Shown here: piece by piece, positions 17,401 through 26,491 of the stretch
Position numbering within the stretch: position 1 is the first letter of the stretch
Layout of the letters: each line of letters opens with the position of its first letter
Assembly: GCF_003464595.1 (NCBI RefSeq)
Contig: NZ_QRZF01000001.1
Span: 62,001 to 126,000, forward strand
Length of the DNA stretch: 64,000 nucleotides
Source of the DNA: Bacteroides intestinalis
GTDB lineage: Bacteria; Bacteroidota; Bacteroidia; Bacteroidales; Bacteroidaceae
Reading direction: 5' to 3'
Translations under genes and position numbers: made by a program
Notes under the pieces: generated by a model
Database searches by the model: none
Told to the model about the DNA's origin: nothing
What the model saw: only the letters and a program-made list of their open reading frames with translations

Positions 17401-19449
17401 CTAAAAGAATAAACTGACAATCATATCTATTAATTTAATTCCGATAAAGGGTGCAATGACACCTCCTAAGCCATAAATCAGCAAGTTGCGGCGAAGCAAT
17501 GCACTGGCACCAATCGGTTTATACTGTACTCCTTTCAGTGCCAGCGGAATCAATATAGGAATAATGATTGCGTTAAAGATTATAGCTGAGAGTATGGCCG
17601 ACTCAGGACTATGCAGCCCCATGATATTCAGCGGTGCCAACTGAGGGATGGCTACCATAAACAAAGCGGGAATAATCGCAAAGTATTTAGCCACGTCATT
17701 TGCTATAGAGAACGTGGTCAATGTACCGCGCGTCATCAACAACTGTTTACCGATTTCCACAATTTCAATCAGCTTCGTAGGATCATTATCCAAGTCCACC
17801 ATATTACCGGCTTCCTTTGCAGCCTGCGTACCGCTATTCATAGCAACGCCCACATTTGCCTGTGCCAATGCCGGAGCATCATTTGTACCGTCTCCCATCA
17901 TTGCCACCAGTTTACCGGACTGCTGCTCTTTCTTGATATACTCCATCTTGTCTTCCGGCTTAGCCTCAGCTATAAAATCATCCACACCAGCCTTTTCTGC
18001 GATATACTTTGCTGTCAGCGGATTATCTCCAGTCACCATCACCGTCTTCACTCCCATCTTGCGAAGGCGTTCGAAACGTTCCTGAATACCTGGTTTGATG
18101 ATGTCCTGCAACTCAATAACGCCAGCCACCTGCCGGTTGACACACACTACCAACGGTGTACCGCCGTTACTTGAAATTGCAGCAATCACATCTTCCACCT
18201 CTTTCGGAAAACTGTTTCCGGCACTCTCTGCAATCTTACGGATAGCATCGAAAGCACCTTTACGTATCTGAGTACCATTTTGCAAATCCACGCCTGAACA
18301 CTTTGTTTCAGCAGTGAACTTAATCATCCGGGCACCCGTAGTATTCAGATCACGCATACGGCGACCTGTTTCCCGTCCCAGTTCTATAATTGATTTACCT
18401 TCCGGTGTTTCATCGGAGATGGAGGACAGCAGGCAAGCCTCAATAAAATCACGTTCGTCCACACCGGGAGCTGCATAGAACTTCGTAGCTTTACGGTTAC
18501 CGATTGTAATAGTTCCCGTCTTATCCAGCAGCAACGTATCAATATCACCGGCCGTTTCCACTGCCTTACCCGATTTCGTTATCACATTGGCACGAAGCGC
18601 ACGGTCCATACCTGCAATGCCGATAGCGGAAAGTAGACCACCGATTGTAGTCGGTATCAGGCAAACAAACAGGGAAAGAATAGCTGCAATCGAGATGTAC
18701 GTTCCCGGATGATCTATATTGGTATAGTCCGCCATTGGAATCAGCGTGACGCAAACAATCACGAATACCAGTGTGAAACCTGCCAGCAGGATAGTCAATG
18801 CTACTTCATTCGGTGTTTTCTTCCGTGTAGCACCTTCCACTAATGCAATCATCTTATCCAGGAAGCTCTCACCCTGTTGTTGTGTTACCAATACCTTTAT
18901 CTTATCAGAAAGCACCTTCGTACCACCGGTTACAGAACTCTTATCTCCACCCGCCTCACGGATTACCGGGGCAGACTCGCCTGTGATGGCACTTTCATCA
19001 ATGGAAGCCAGTCCTTCTACAATCTCACCGTCAGCCGGAATCGTATCACCGGCTTCGCAAATAAAGTAATCACCTTTCTTCAGGCGTGCACTACTGATAT
19101 TGCAGACTTTGCCATCAATCAAGATTTTTGCGGGAGTCTCCTCACGCGTCTTGCGCAGGCTGTCGGCCTGGGCCTTACCACGAGCCTCGGCAATAGCCTC
19201 AGCGAAGTTGGCGAACAACAGAGTAACAAAGAGAACGACAAACACCAGAAAGTTGTACCCGAATGTTCCATATTCCGTAGTTCCCAGCGAGAGGATGCAG
19301 ACTACCAGCATCACCAGTGTCACAAGCTCCACTGTAAACATAATCGGATTCTTAATCATCACCCGTGGATCCAACTTCACGAATGATTGCTTCAAGCTTT
19401 CCATAACTTGCTCCTTTTGAAACAAAGAAGCTGATTTTTTATCTTTCAT
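17401..19449 (-). CDS. kdpB: Potassium-transporting P-type ATPase subunit B
   Basis: 682 residues, equal to the usual length. The P-type ATPase signatures are complete: TGES actuator loop (AITGESAPV), phosphorylation motif DKTGTIT, nucleotide-binding KGAFDAI, and the hinge [15 protein letters not shown]. Membrane segments lie at the N-terminus, the centre ([14 protein letters not shown]) and the C-terminus. It hydrolyses ATP to drive potassium through KdpA at the inner membrane. It begins 19 bp after kdpA. Confidence 0.97.
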   Translation of the reverse strand: MKDKKSASLFQKEQVMESLKQSFVKLDPRVMIKNPIMFTVELVTLVMLVVCILSLGTTEYGTFGYNFLVFVVLFVTLLFANFAEAIAEARGKAQADSLRKTREETPAKILIDGKVCNISSARLKKGDYFICEAGDTIPADGEIVEGLASIDESAITGESAPVIREAGGDKSSVTGGTKVLSDKIKVLVTQQQGESFLDKMIALVEGATRKKTPNEVALTILLAGFTLVFVIVCVTLIPMADYTNIDHPGTYISIAAILSLFVCLIPTTIGGLLSAIGIAGMDRALRANVITKSGKAVETAGDIDTLLLDKTGTITIGNRKATKFYAAPGVDERDFIEACLLSSISDETPEGKSIIELGRETGRRMRDLNTTGARMIKFTAETKCSGVDLQNGTQIRKGAFDAIRKIAESAGNSFPKEVEDVIAAISSNGGTPLVVCVNRQVAGVIELQDIIKPGIQERFERLRKMGVKTVMVTGDNPLTAKYIAEKAGVDDFIAEAKPEDKMEYIKKEQQSGKLVAMMGDGTNDAPALAQANVGVAMNSGTQAAKEAGNMVDLDNDPTKLIEIVEIGKQLLMTRGTLTTFSIANDVAKYFAIIPALFMVAIPQLAPLNIMGLHSPESAILSAIIFNAIIIPILIPLALKGVQYKPIGASALLRRNLLIYGLGGVIAPFIGIKLIDMIVSLFF

Positions 19450-19468
19450 ATCTTTCTTTTTCTACTAC

Positions 19469-21175
19469 TTACAAACTAAAATGTTCAGCAATCGTACTCA
19501 ACGCATGTACCGGGAAGAATGACAGGGCAGCCACAATGAAGATGACCGCAAAAGTCATCACTGCAAATGTCACTGTATCCGTCTTCAGTGTACCGGCACT
19601 TTCGGGGATAAACTTCTTCTGTGCCAGTAGTCCCGCAATGGCCACCTGCCCTACAATCGGGATAAAACGGCTCAGAATAAGTACCCAACCACACGAATAA
19701 TTCCAGAAATAAGTATTATCACCTAGTCCCTCAAAACCGGACCCATTATTAGCTGCACACGAAGTAAACTCATATAATTGCTCACTCAACCCGTGGAAGC
19801 CCGGATTATTCAGCCATCCGCCCTCGCTCGCTACGAAATCGGGATGATGGGCAAACAGATACGTGGACAGAGCCGTTCCTACCAGAATTACGAACGGATG
19901 AAGCAACGCCACAATCGTCGCAATCTTCATTTCGCGTGCCTCCACTTTCTTTCCGAGGAATTCCGGTGTACGTCCTACCATCAGTCCGCTAATAAACACA
20001 GCTATAATTATGAACGTATAGTAGTTCATCCAACCTACCCCGACACCACCAAACCAGGTATTAATCTGCATATTCAGCATCTCCATCATACCACTGAGCG
20101 GCATCGTAGAGTCGTGCATACCATTCACTGAACCATTGGAAGTGACGGTGGTCGTAATGCTCCACAAGGCTGTTGCAGCAGAACCAAGCCGCACTTCCTT
20201 TCCTTCCATCGCTCCGCCGTCCTGCGCAATTCCTAGTTCGTCAATACGCGGGTTACCGTTCATTTCCTGATAGACATTGATACCGACACCCGCCAGATAG
20301 GCAAAGAGCATTACACCGAATATACTATAAGCCAGTTTCTTACGATTGGAATAGAAACCGAGTGCGAAAACCATGGCCATCGGTATAATAAGGATAGACC
20401 AACATTCCACCATATTGGACAGATACGTAGGATTCTCCAACGGATGCGAAGAGTTTACACCGAAATAACCGCCACCATTGGTTCCCAGTTGTTTAATAGG
20501 CACAATGGCTGCCGCAGGTCCCTGCGATACCAACTGTTCCTGTCCTTCCAGCGTGGTCACCTCCATCTTGCCGTCGAATCCCATCGGAGTACCCTGAAGA
20601 ATCAGGATAAAGCCCACAATCAAAGAAAGAGGCAACAGGATACGTGTACTGCTCAATACAAGGAAGTTCCAGAAGTTACCTATTGTCTTCGTTGTCTTTG
20701 CACTGATGGACTTCATGATACCTGCCATAGCCGCCATACCCGTTGCCGCTGTAATAAACTGGAACAGCATGATGACGAACAATTGCGTAAAGTAAGTTAA
20801 TCCGCTTTCACCAGAATAATGCTGTAAGTTACAGTTCACCATAAAACTGATGCAGGTATTGAATGCCTGGTCTGGACTCTGCGGCCCGTTACCGTCAGGG
20901 TTCAGAGGCAGCCAGTGTTGAGTAACCAGCAGTACCATGCCCCACACAAACCAGAAAGCATTCAATATCAACAATGCTTTCAAGAACTGTTTCCAGTTCA
21001 TCTCCTCCTGTGGATTGATGCCGGAAACTTTGAATATCAATCTCTCGACCGGCTTCATGAAGTCCGACCATGTTTTTTGTCCTTTATAGACTTTTGCAAT
21101 ATACTTTCCCAACGGATAAGCCAATACCACCATCAGGATGACTTGCAACGCTACGCCTAAAATTTCTGTGTTCAT
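19469..21175 (-). CDS. kdpA: Potassium-transporting ATPase subunit A
   Basis: 568 residues with about ten membrane segments, typical of KdpA, the channel-like subunit related to Trk/Ktr transporters. The four pore-loop regions are visible, including FNTCISFMVNCNLQHYSG, GTNGGGYFGVNSSHP and FTSCAANNGSGFEGL, which provide the selectivity filter. It starts 12 bp after kdpF. It imports potassium, with energy from KdpB. Confidence 0.97.
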   Translation of the reverse strand: MNTEILGVALQVILMVVLAYPLGKYIAKVYKGQKTWSDFMKPVERLIFKVSGINPQEEMNWKQFLKALLILNAFWFVWGMVLLVTQHWLPLNPDGNGPQSPDQAFNTCISFMVNCNLQHYSGESGLTYFTQLFVIMLFQFITAATGMAAMAGIMKSISAKTTKTIGNFWNFLVLSSTRILLPLSLIVGFILILQGTPMGFDGKMEVTTLEGQEQLVSQGPAAAIVPIKQLGTNGGGYFGVNSSHPLENPTYLSNMVECWSILIIPMAMVFALGFYSNRKKLAYSIFGVMLFAYLAGVGINVYQEMNGNPRIDELGIAQDGGAMEGKEVRLGSAATALWSITTTVTSNGSVNGMHDSTMPLSGMMEMLNMQINTWFGGVGVGWMNYYTFIIIAVFISGLMVGRTPEFLGKKVEAREMKIATIVALLHPFVILVGTALSTYLFAHHPDFVASEGGWLNNPGFHGLSEQLYEFTSCAANNGSGFEGLGDNTYFWNYSCGWVLILSRFIPIVGQVAIAGLLAQKKFIPESAGTLKTDTVTFAVMTFAVIFIVAALSFFPVHALSTIAEHFSL

Positions 21176-21187
21176 TTTCTTTCTACT

Positions 21188-21268
21188 TTAAAACTTCTCC
21201 GGTCTCACAAGTACATAAATCAAATACCCGAAAACCGCAATACCCAATACAAATAATGCTGTATACAT
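21188..21268 (-). CDS. kdpF: KdpF small membrane subunit
   Basis: A 26-residue peptide beginning MYTALFVLGIAVFGYLIY and ending VRPEKF, with a single membrane helix and the basic RPE(K/R)F end that marks KdpF. A good ribosome-binding site (AAGGAGAG) precedes the ATG. KdpF stabilises the KdpABC complex. It is easily missed because of its size. Confidence 0.9.
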   Translation of the reverse strand: MYTALFVLGIAVFGYLIYVLVRPEKF

Positions 21269-21283
21269 AATTCTCTCTCCTTC

Positions 21284-21379
21284 TTAAATCTTTTCAAACC
21301 AGTCCACACATTTCCAAAACAGCCAGAAAGCGAGTAAGCCGCTCAGCAGGCAGAAAATAAATGAAATCGTTATTCCCAT
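21284..21379 (-). CDS. 31-residue membrane peptide upstream of kdpF
   Basis: MGITISFIFCLLSGLLAFWL starts a 31-residue peptide with one hydrophobic helix and a charged tail (KCVDWFEKI). AAAGG lies about 8 bases before the ATG, and the gap to kdpF is 15 bp. It is the first gene after the sigma-54 promoter. I do not recognise the family. Its size, helix and position suggest an accessory subunit or small regulator of the Kdp pump. Confidence 0.65.
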   Translation of the reverse strand: MGITISFIFCLLSGLLAFWLFWKCVDWFEKI

Positions 21380-21429
21380 GTTTTTTACCTTTATTGAATT
21401 AATACTATTTGTTTTACTGGAAGGTAATG

Positions 21430-21445
21430 TGCCAATAGTGTGCCA
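21430..21445 (-). promoter_or_regulatory. Sigma-54 (-24/-12) promoter of the kdp operon
   Basis: The minus strand reads TGGCAC-ACTAT-TGGCA, one mismatch from TGGCAC-N5-TTGCW, with invariant GG and GC dinucleotides ten bases apart. The predicted transcript would begin near 21419, about 40 bases before the first small gene. The divergently located NtrC-type regulator at 22276-23619 is the natural activator. Confidence 0.75.
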
Positions 21446-21523
21446 GAAGGATGAATAAGTTCATAAACATCTAATAGACAGCCTTATGAAGCAAGCGAAT
21501 CAGAGTACTCCCTTAAAGAGCAC

Positions 21524-21562
21524 CCTTTCAAAATGAAAAGGTATTATCTATTTTGAAAAGAA
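21524..21562. promoter_or_regulatory. Possible activator site upstream of the sigma-54 promoter
   Basis: An imperfect palindrome CCTTTCAAAATGAAAAGG (21524-21541) is followed by a partial copy TTTTGAAAAGAA (21551-21562), about 80-115 bp upstream of the -24 element. This is the usual distance for an NtrC-type enhancer site. The assignment rests only on position and symmetry. Confidence 0.4.
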
Positions 21563-21943
21563 TTGAAGGAAAGAATAAGGAAAAGAAACAATATCATTGG
21601 GTGACTTCCGTTTGATTCCGAATCACCCGATATCCCCATTGCATGCGTCGAACTTTTCTATCGGACTTTGTGCAACTTAATCAAAATGTCAAAATGTAAA
21701 TCGTGATATCTGAGATTTCTTTCTTTCGCACCAATACTTGTTGTGCTGCAAAAAAACACAAGGATTTGCTATCAGGAAAATACCGTATGATTCAAAACAA
21801 TAAAAGAAAGCACATTTTAGAAACTTATTTCTCTCTATTTCATTCTTATTAATTATACATATGGCGTATTTCTACAAAATCGATTATTTAGTTCCGTTGC
21901 TTATCTTATTTGAAATAGAGAAATATCGGCCGCTTTTTGACAG

Positions 21944-22141
21944 GGCTACACCCTTTTGGGAGGATGGTGTAGCCTTTTGGTGATGATGGTGTAGCCTTAT
22001 GAAGCAAAAGGTGTAGCCCTTTTGCGAATTACATCATCCGTTTGAGTGAAATGGATGATCTGTTTGATTAAAACAGATGATATATATGGGCTGAATAGAT
22101 CATCTGTGGGCTGCCAATAGATGATATAATCCTTATAAACT
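21944..22141. repeat. Array of nine units at exact 22-bp pitch
   Basis: A 9-base box recurs every 22 bases. Units 1-4 start at 21944, 21966, 21988 and 22010 with GGCTACACC (inverse form) and then three GGTGTAGCC. Units 5-9 start at 22032, 22054, 22076, 22098 and 22120 with CATCATCCG, GATGATCTG, GATGATATA, GATCATCTG and GATGATATA. The 13-base stretches between boxes vary. This occupies the gap between the kdp promoter region and the end of the sigma-54 regulator gene. No coding capacity is apparent. Function is unknown. Confidence 0.8.
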
Positions 22142-22275
22142 AATGTTATATTCTTCCAGAAGCGGCTTTCCGGCGGGAGCACCTGTTATTAATAACGATA
22201 AAAATATAACATATAGTAGCAAGGCCCACCATTTTGGCATATTATTGTCATATCAGAGCTAATTGTGGGTACAAG

Positions 22276-23619
22276 CTATATCCTATATTCCTCAATCTTC
22301 CTGTACAGTGTAGTCAAACCAATTTTCAGCAAACGGGCAGCTTCCGTCTTATTCCCTTTCGTGTACTCCAACACGCGCGCAATATGGCGACGTTCCATAG
22401 CCGAAAGTTCGAAGCTGCCAGGCGTCTCTTCATCCGACTGTTCGTAGTGGGCATTCTGGATGTCAAGTGGCAGATCGGCAATAGTCAGTTCTTCGCCTTC
22501 GCAAACAATAAGACTGCGTTCTATCACATTACGGAGTTCGCGGATATTTCCTTTCCACGGTTGTAACTCCAAAGTAGCGAGGAAGTCAGGGGTTATTTCA
22601 GTTACCGGGCGGGAAAGTTGTGCGGAAAAGTTCTTCACGAAAGCCTTTGCCAACAGACGGATATCTCCTGCGCGCTCACGCAATGGCGGCAGATGCACCT
22701 GGAATACAGAAAGACGATAAAACAGGTCTTCCCGGAAACGTCCTTTGGCTATTTCTTCCGGCAAATTACGATTCGTTGCGGCTATGATACGCACATTGAC
22801 GCGTGTTGGCTTGGTGTCTCCTATCTTTATATATTCTCCCGTTTCAAGTATCCGCAATAGTTTGGCTTGCAATTCAAAGGCCATCTCACCTATTTCATCC
22901 AGGAAAATCGTTCCATTGTTCGCCTCCTCAAAAAGTCCTTTCTTATCTTTCAACGCCCCTGTAAAGGAACCTGCTTTGTGACCAAACATCTCACTTTCCA
23001 ATAATTCCTTGCTAAACGAAGAACAGTTTACAGCCACAAAATTCTGCCGTGCACGCTTGCTGCTATAATGGATGGCCTGCGCAAACACTTCCTTGCCTGT
23101 TCCCGTCTCTCCGGTCAGTAATACAGGTACATCAGTCACCGACACTTTTTGTGCCAGTAAAACAGCATCTTTCAAAGATTTGGACTCTCCCAGGATAGAA
23201 TCAAAAGAGTACGCCTGCCCTACCTTCTTCTCAAGTTTTTCAAGACGGGCATTCATTGCGGCTTTCTCTACCGCACGACTGATAAGGGGAATAATTTTGT
23301 TATTGTCATCTCCTTTGGTGATATAGTCGAAAGCCCCGTTCTTGATGGCCTGTACCCCGTCGGGGATATTGCCATGCGCCGTCAGCAGAATGACTTCCAC
23401 ATTAGGAGCCGCCTTCTTGATGGACAACACCAGGTCCACCCCATTTCCATCGGGCAGAAACACATCACACAAAGCTACGTCGGGGGTTTGGAGTTCCAGT
23501 TGTCGTAGGGCGGCCCTGCAATCACCAGCCTGACAGACTTCATATCCTTCTAACTCCATCATACGCGCCAAAAGGGTACGGATTTGTACCTCGTCATCAA
23601 CGATTAGAATCTTACTCAT
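22276..23619 (-). CDS. Sigma-54-dependent response regulator (NtrC family)
   Basis: 447 residues with three domains. The receiver (1-120) has the acidic pair DDE at the start and the phospho-acceptor Asp52 (ALCDVFLPD). The AAA+ domain (~145-375) has Walker A GETGTGKE, the sigma-54 contact loop as GSFTGA instead of GAFTGA, and Walker B GTIFLDEIGE. The C-terminal Fis-type helix-turn-helix is GNKTEAARLLKIGLTTLYRK. It activates sigma-54 polymerase at promoters such as the one at 21430-21445. It lies upstream of, and on the same strand as, the kdp genes but is separated from them by the 22-bp array. It takes the position of KdpE but belongs to a different regulator family. Confidence 0.93.
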   Translation of the reverse strand: MSKILIVDDEVQIRTLLARMMELEGYEVCQAGDCRAALRQLELQTPDVALCDVFLPDGNGVDLVLSIKKAAPNVEVILLTAHGNIPDGVQAIKNGAFDYITKGDDNNKIIPLISRAVEKAAMNARLEKLEKKVGQAYSFDSILGESKSLKDAVLLAQKVSVTDVPVLLTGETGTGKEVFAQAIHYSSKRARQNFVAVNCSSFSKELLESEMFGHKAGSFTGALKDKKGLFEEANNGTIFLDEIGEMAFELQAKLLRILETGEYIKIGDTKPTRVNVRIIAATNRNLPEEIAKGRFREDLFYRLSVFQVHLPPLRERAGDIRLLAKAFVKNFSAQLSRPVTEITPDFLATLELQPWKGNIRELRNVIERSLIVCEGEELTIADLPLDIQNAHYEQSDEETPGSFELSAMERRHIARVLEYTKGNKTEAARLLKIGLTTLYRKIEEYRI

Positions 23620-23668
23620 ATCTTATTCGGATAAGTGTTTAAACTGATAATGGTAAAAACAGGGTGTG

Positions 23669-23676
23669 CAAATATA
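23669..23676 (-). promoter_or_regulatory. -7 box of the response-regulator gene
   Basis: The minus strand reads TATATTTG followed by C, a perfect TAnnTTTG match, about 50 bases before the start codon. No convincing -33 TTTG is seen. Confidence 0.5.
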
Positions 23677-23900
23677 AAGCTTTTCCCGAATACGAACGGC
23701 ACATCTTTTGAACTTTTATAGTAGAGGAACGGAAAGCTACTGAATCTCCTTTATAGCTTAACTCCATATATACAAGGAGATAAGGGTTCAGACAGCCTCC
23801 ACACCTTACGGATAATTCTCTTCCATTTTGATAAAATCACCCTGAAATGGAAAGGAAAAAGAAACTTCCGGCAAGCATCATTCAATAAATAACTAAGAAA

Positions 23901-25247
23901 ATGAAGAATATGGAAATCTGCAAATTCAATGGAAATTCAACCGCATCCGTAGAAGGAATGCAACATGTTGCCAAACTGATTATGAACAACCAGCCTACGA
24001 TAGCAATACTATCGGCAGCAGAGGATGTCACTAAACACCTGGATGAAATAGCCGCCTGCTTCTTCAGCCGTAATACAGAGGAGGCACATGAGAAGATCAC
24101 CCGGCTGGAGTTCCAGTTCATTGACTTCGCCAATGAACTTCTTACGGATGATGAAATCAAGCATCAGGCCATCCGGTACATACTCGATAGTTTTCAGGCT
24201 ATCTGGAAATATTGCCTGGAACCCTTTACCTCAGCTGACGAAAAAGATATTCTGGCACAAGGAGAACTACTCACCAGTACATTAATGAGTCTTTATCTTC
24301 AGGAACAGAAAGTCGATAATGCCATGCTTTGTGCATTCGACTTCATACGCGTAGGCACAAACCGGGAAGTGGATATCGAATACATAGAGCAAAAACTGGA
24401 TAAGCAGCTGAAACTCTATCCCGGCACTCACCTGTTTATCACTCAGGGAAGTATCTGTAAAAATGCTTTTGGCGAAACCGATTACCTGAAACAAGGCGGC
24501 AGCGATTATACGGCAGCCCTTATTGGCGTGGCCTTGCATGCAAAAGAGATAAAGCTCTGGACAAACTTTGCCATACGCAACAACGACACGTTGGTCATAA
24601 AGGACGCTGGTACAATCCGGAACCTCAGCTACAGCGAGGCGGAACGTCTGATTTATTTCAATCCGCAAATTCTTCATCCGTTCTGTCTTGCTACAGCATG
24701 GAAAGGAAACGTTCCTATTCATCTGCTCAATCCGATGAATCCGACGGCGGAAGGAACTTACATCTCCGATAATTTGCAAAATGGAGAAGCTGTAAAAGCT
24801 ATTGCAGCAAAGGACTCAGCGGTTTATATTCGCTTTGAGTCAAACCATACGCTACGGCCTTATCTGTTTATCAGTAAGATTATGGAAATCTTTGCCAAAT
24901 ACCGGACGAATCCCTGTCTGTTGACTTCATCCAATGATAATATATCAATTGTGACGGATAACAAGGGGTTCCTGTCCCGTATTCTGCGTGAACTGAACAG
25001 ATATGCCCGGATATGGGTAGAGGACCGTATGTCCATTGTTTCGGTTGTGGGTAATATGAAGTCTTCGTGCATCGCCATGGAAAGCCGGATTATTGATGCA
25101 CTGAAGAATATCCCGTTGAGAATGATTTCGTACGGAAGTGACGAGAATGATGTATCTATTGTAGTCAGGGGAACAGATAAAGCAGAAGTACTCCGGTTGC
25201 TTGATGAAAAGTTACTGAAACCGGAGTACTTCGGAAAAGCTTGTTAG
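23901..25247 (+). CDS. Divergent aspartokinase-like protein
   Basis: 448 residues aligning by eye with monofunctional LysC: an amino-acid kinase domain (~1-290) and two C-terminal ACT domains (~300-448, SIVSVVGNMKSSCIAMESRI). The family's KFGGTS motif is KFNGNST (Lys8-Thr14). The substrate loop keeps GGSDYTAAL but the preceding residues are DYLK and not the usual TTLGR, and WTDV has become WTNF with the following DPR lost. The lysine is kept, but several substrate residues are changed, so it may be an altered-specificity kinase, an inactive regulator or a very divergent aspartokinase. It is convergent with the epimerase gene (10-bp gap) and divergent from the sigma-54 regulator. It has no obvious link to mannan use. 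Confidence 0.75.
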   Translation: MKNMEICKFNGNSTASVEGMQHVAKLIMNNQPTIAILSAAEDVTKHLDEIAACFFSRNTEEAHEKITRLEFQFIDFANELLTDDEIKHQAIRYILDSFQAIWKYCLEPFTSADEKDILAQGELLTSTLMSLYLQEQKVDNAMLCAFDFIRVGTNREVDIEYIEQKLDKQLKLYPGTHLFITQGSICKNAFGETDYLKQGGSDYTAALIGVALHAKEIKLWTNFAIRNNDTLVIKDAGTIRNLSYSEAERLIYFNPQILHPFCLATAWKGNVPIHLLNPMNPTAEGTYISDNLQNGEAVKAIAAKDSAVYIRFESNHTLRPYLFISKIMEIFAKYRTNPCLLTSSNDNISIVTDNKGFLSRILRELNRYARIWVEDRMSIVSVVGNMKSSCIAMESRIIDALKNIPLRMISYGSDENDVSIVVRGTDKAEVLRLLDEKLLKPEYFGKAC

Positions 25248-25257
25248 AGGAAGATAT

Positions 25258-26448
25258 CTATGAAAAGCGTTCCATTATTTCCATACACATACGTCCATTA
25301 TGGTACGGGCATTTCCAGAAACCCGCTTTATCATCGTCGGTATTTACCGTACCATCTGCATGTATGCTCCAGTACCATTCGCCATTCCGGTTATCTATCA
25401 GATTCTTCTTGATGAATTCCCAGCAACAGAAAGCTTTCTGTAAGGCTACCTCATCATCAAAGTGCTGGTAAAGGTTGCTGTGTCCTACTATATTTTCAGC
25501 TTGCACCCACCAGTGACGGTCTGTATCCGTCCTTTGCTTTGTAAGAAAAGTTTCATAGGCCATAGCTCCGTCGGGTGCCAGACCTTCATCGGCGGCAGCA
25601 GCTATAAACTCAACCAATGGTTCCACCTTTTCCAACAGAGCCTCATCTCCCAGCACCAACGCTGCTTCATGAATCAGCCAAGAAGCTTCAATGTCATGTC
25701 CATAGGAAACGATGCGATATTTACTATTCCAGTCTTCATCAAAGAAAAGCTCCAGGTGCCCGGTTTCAGCATTCAATATCTTATCGATAAAAATCTCTAT
25801 CAGGTTACAAAGCTGGCTTTTCAGCGAATCATTCTTCCATACACGATAAAGATTAGTATAAGGCTCCAGAATATGCAGATGGGTATTCATGGTTTTACAT
25901 TCATTCTCATCTTTATCGCTCAGACGCATATCGGCAAGCTCACTCCATCCCCGAGTAAGGGCTTCACAATACCCATTCTTTACGGAATCAAAACTATACC
26001 TTTCAATATCTTCAAACAAGCGGATAGCATAGTCCAAGGCCTCCTTATCACCTGTAGCACGATGGTATTCACTTAAGCCATAAATTGCAAATCCGATGGC
26101 ATATATTTGTTTTTTAGTATCCAACGGATTCCCTTTATAATCGAGTGACCAATAGATACCACCAAATTCTTTATCATAAAAACGGTCAATGATGATTCGC
26201 TTGGCACGGGTTGCTGTAGTCAGATATTCTTCATTTCCTAACAAGCGGTAAGCAGCCGAAAATGTCCAGAGAATACGTGCATTCAAAATGGCCCCTTTCT
26301 CAGCTTCCGGCATTAGGATACCTGTTCCCGTAATACGACCATAAAATCCTCCGTTCACTTCATCTTTCATTCTGTTCATCCAAAATGGAAGGATGTTGCC
26401 TATCAACTCTGCTTCCATTTCTTTTCTCATACTCTTGATGTCCATCAT
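25258..26448 (-). CDS. Cellobiose 2-epimerase
   Basis: 396 residues of the N-acylglucosamine 2-epimerase (AGE) superfamily with an (alpha/alpha)6 barrel and no signal peptide. The catalytic histidine regions are present: MNTHLHILEPYTNLY, SYGHDIEASWL and the terminal CPYHNGRMCMEI. In the Bacteroides mannan route this cytoplasmic enzyme converts mannobiose to mannosylglucose, the substrate of the phosphorylase encoded upstream. It is the last gene of the GH26-phosphorylase-transporter-epimerase unit. A general AGE-type epimerase on another sugar is less likely given the neighbours. Confidence 0.92.
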   Translation of the reverse strand: MMDIKSMRKEMEAELIGNILPFWMNRMKDEVNGGFYGRITGTGILMPEAEKGAILNARILWTFSAAYRLLGNEEYLTTATRAKRIIIDRFYDKEFGGIYWSLDYKGNPLDTKKQIYAIGFAIYGLSEYHRATGDKEALDYAIRLFEDIERYSFDSVKNGYCEALTRGWSELADMRLSDKDENECKTMNTHLHILEPYTNLYRVWKNDSLKSQLCNLIEIFIDKILNAETGHLELFFDEDWNSKYRIVSYGHDIEASWLIHEAALVLGDEALLEKVEPLVEFIAAAADEGLAPDGAMAYETFLTKQRTDTDRHWWVQAENIVGHSNLYQHFDDEVALQKAFCCWEFIKKNLIDNRNGEWYWSIHADGTVNTDDDKAGFWKCPYHNGRMCMEIMERFS

Positions 26449-26491
26449 TCAATTTGCAATTTTATCATTTACAAATATCATTTATTTCCCG

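Noticed and set aside
21599..21628. GGGTGA/TCACCC inverted repeat in the kdp upstream region
   Set aside because: Six-base arms with an 18-nt loop are too weak to call a feature.
21944..22141. Possible CRISPR array
   Set aside because: Only about 9 bases are conserved per 22-bp unit, units differ in type and orientation, and no cas gene is near.
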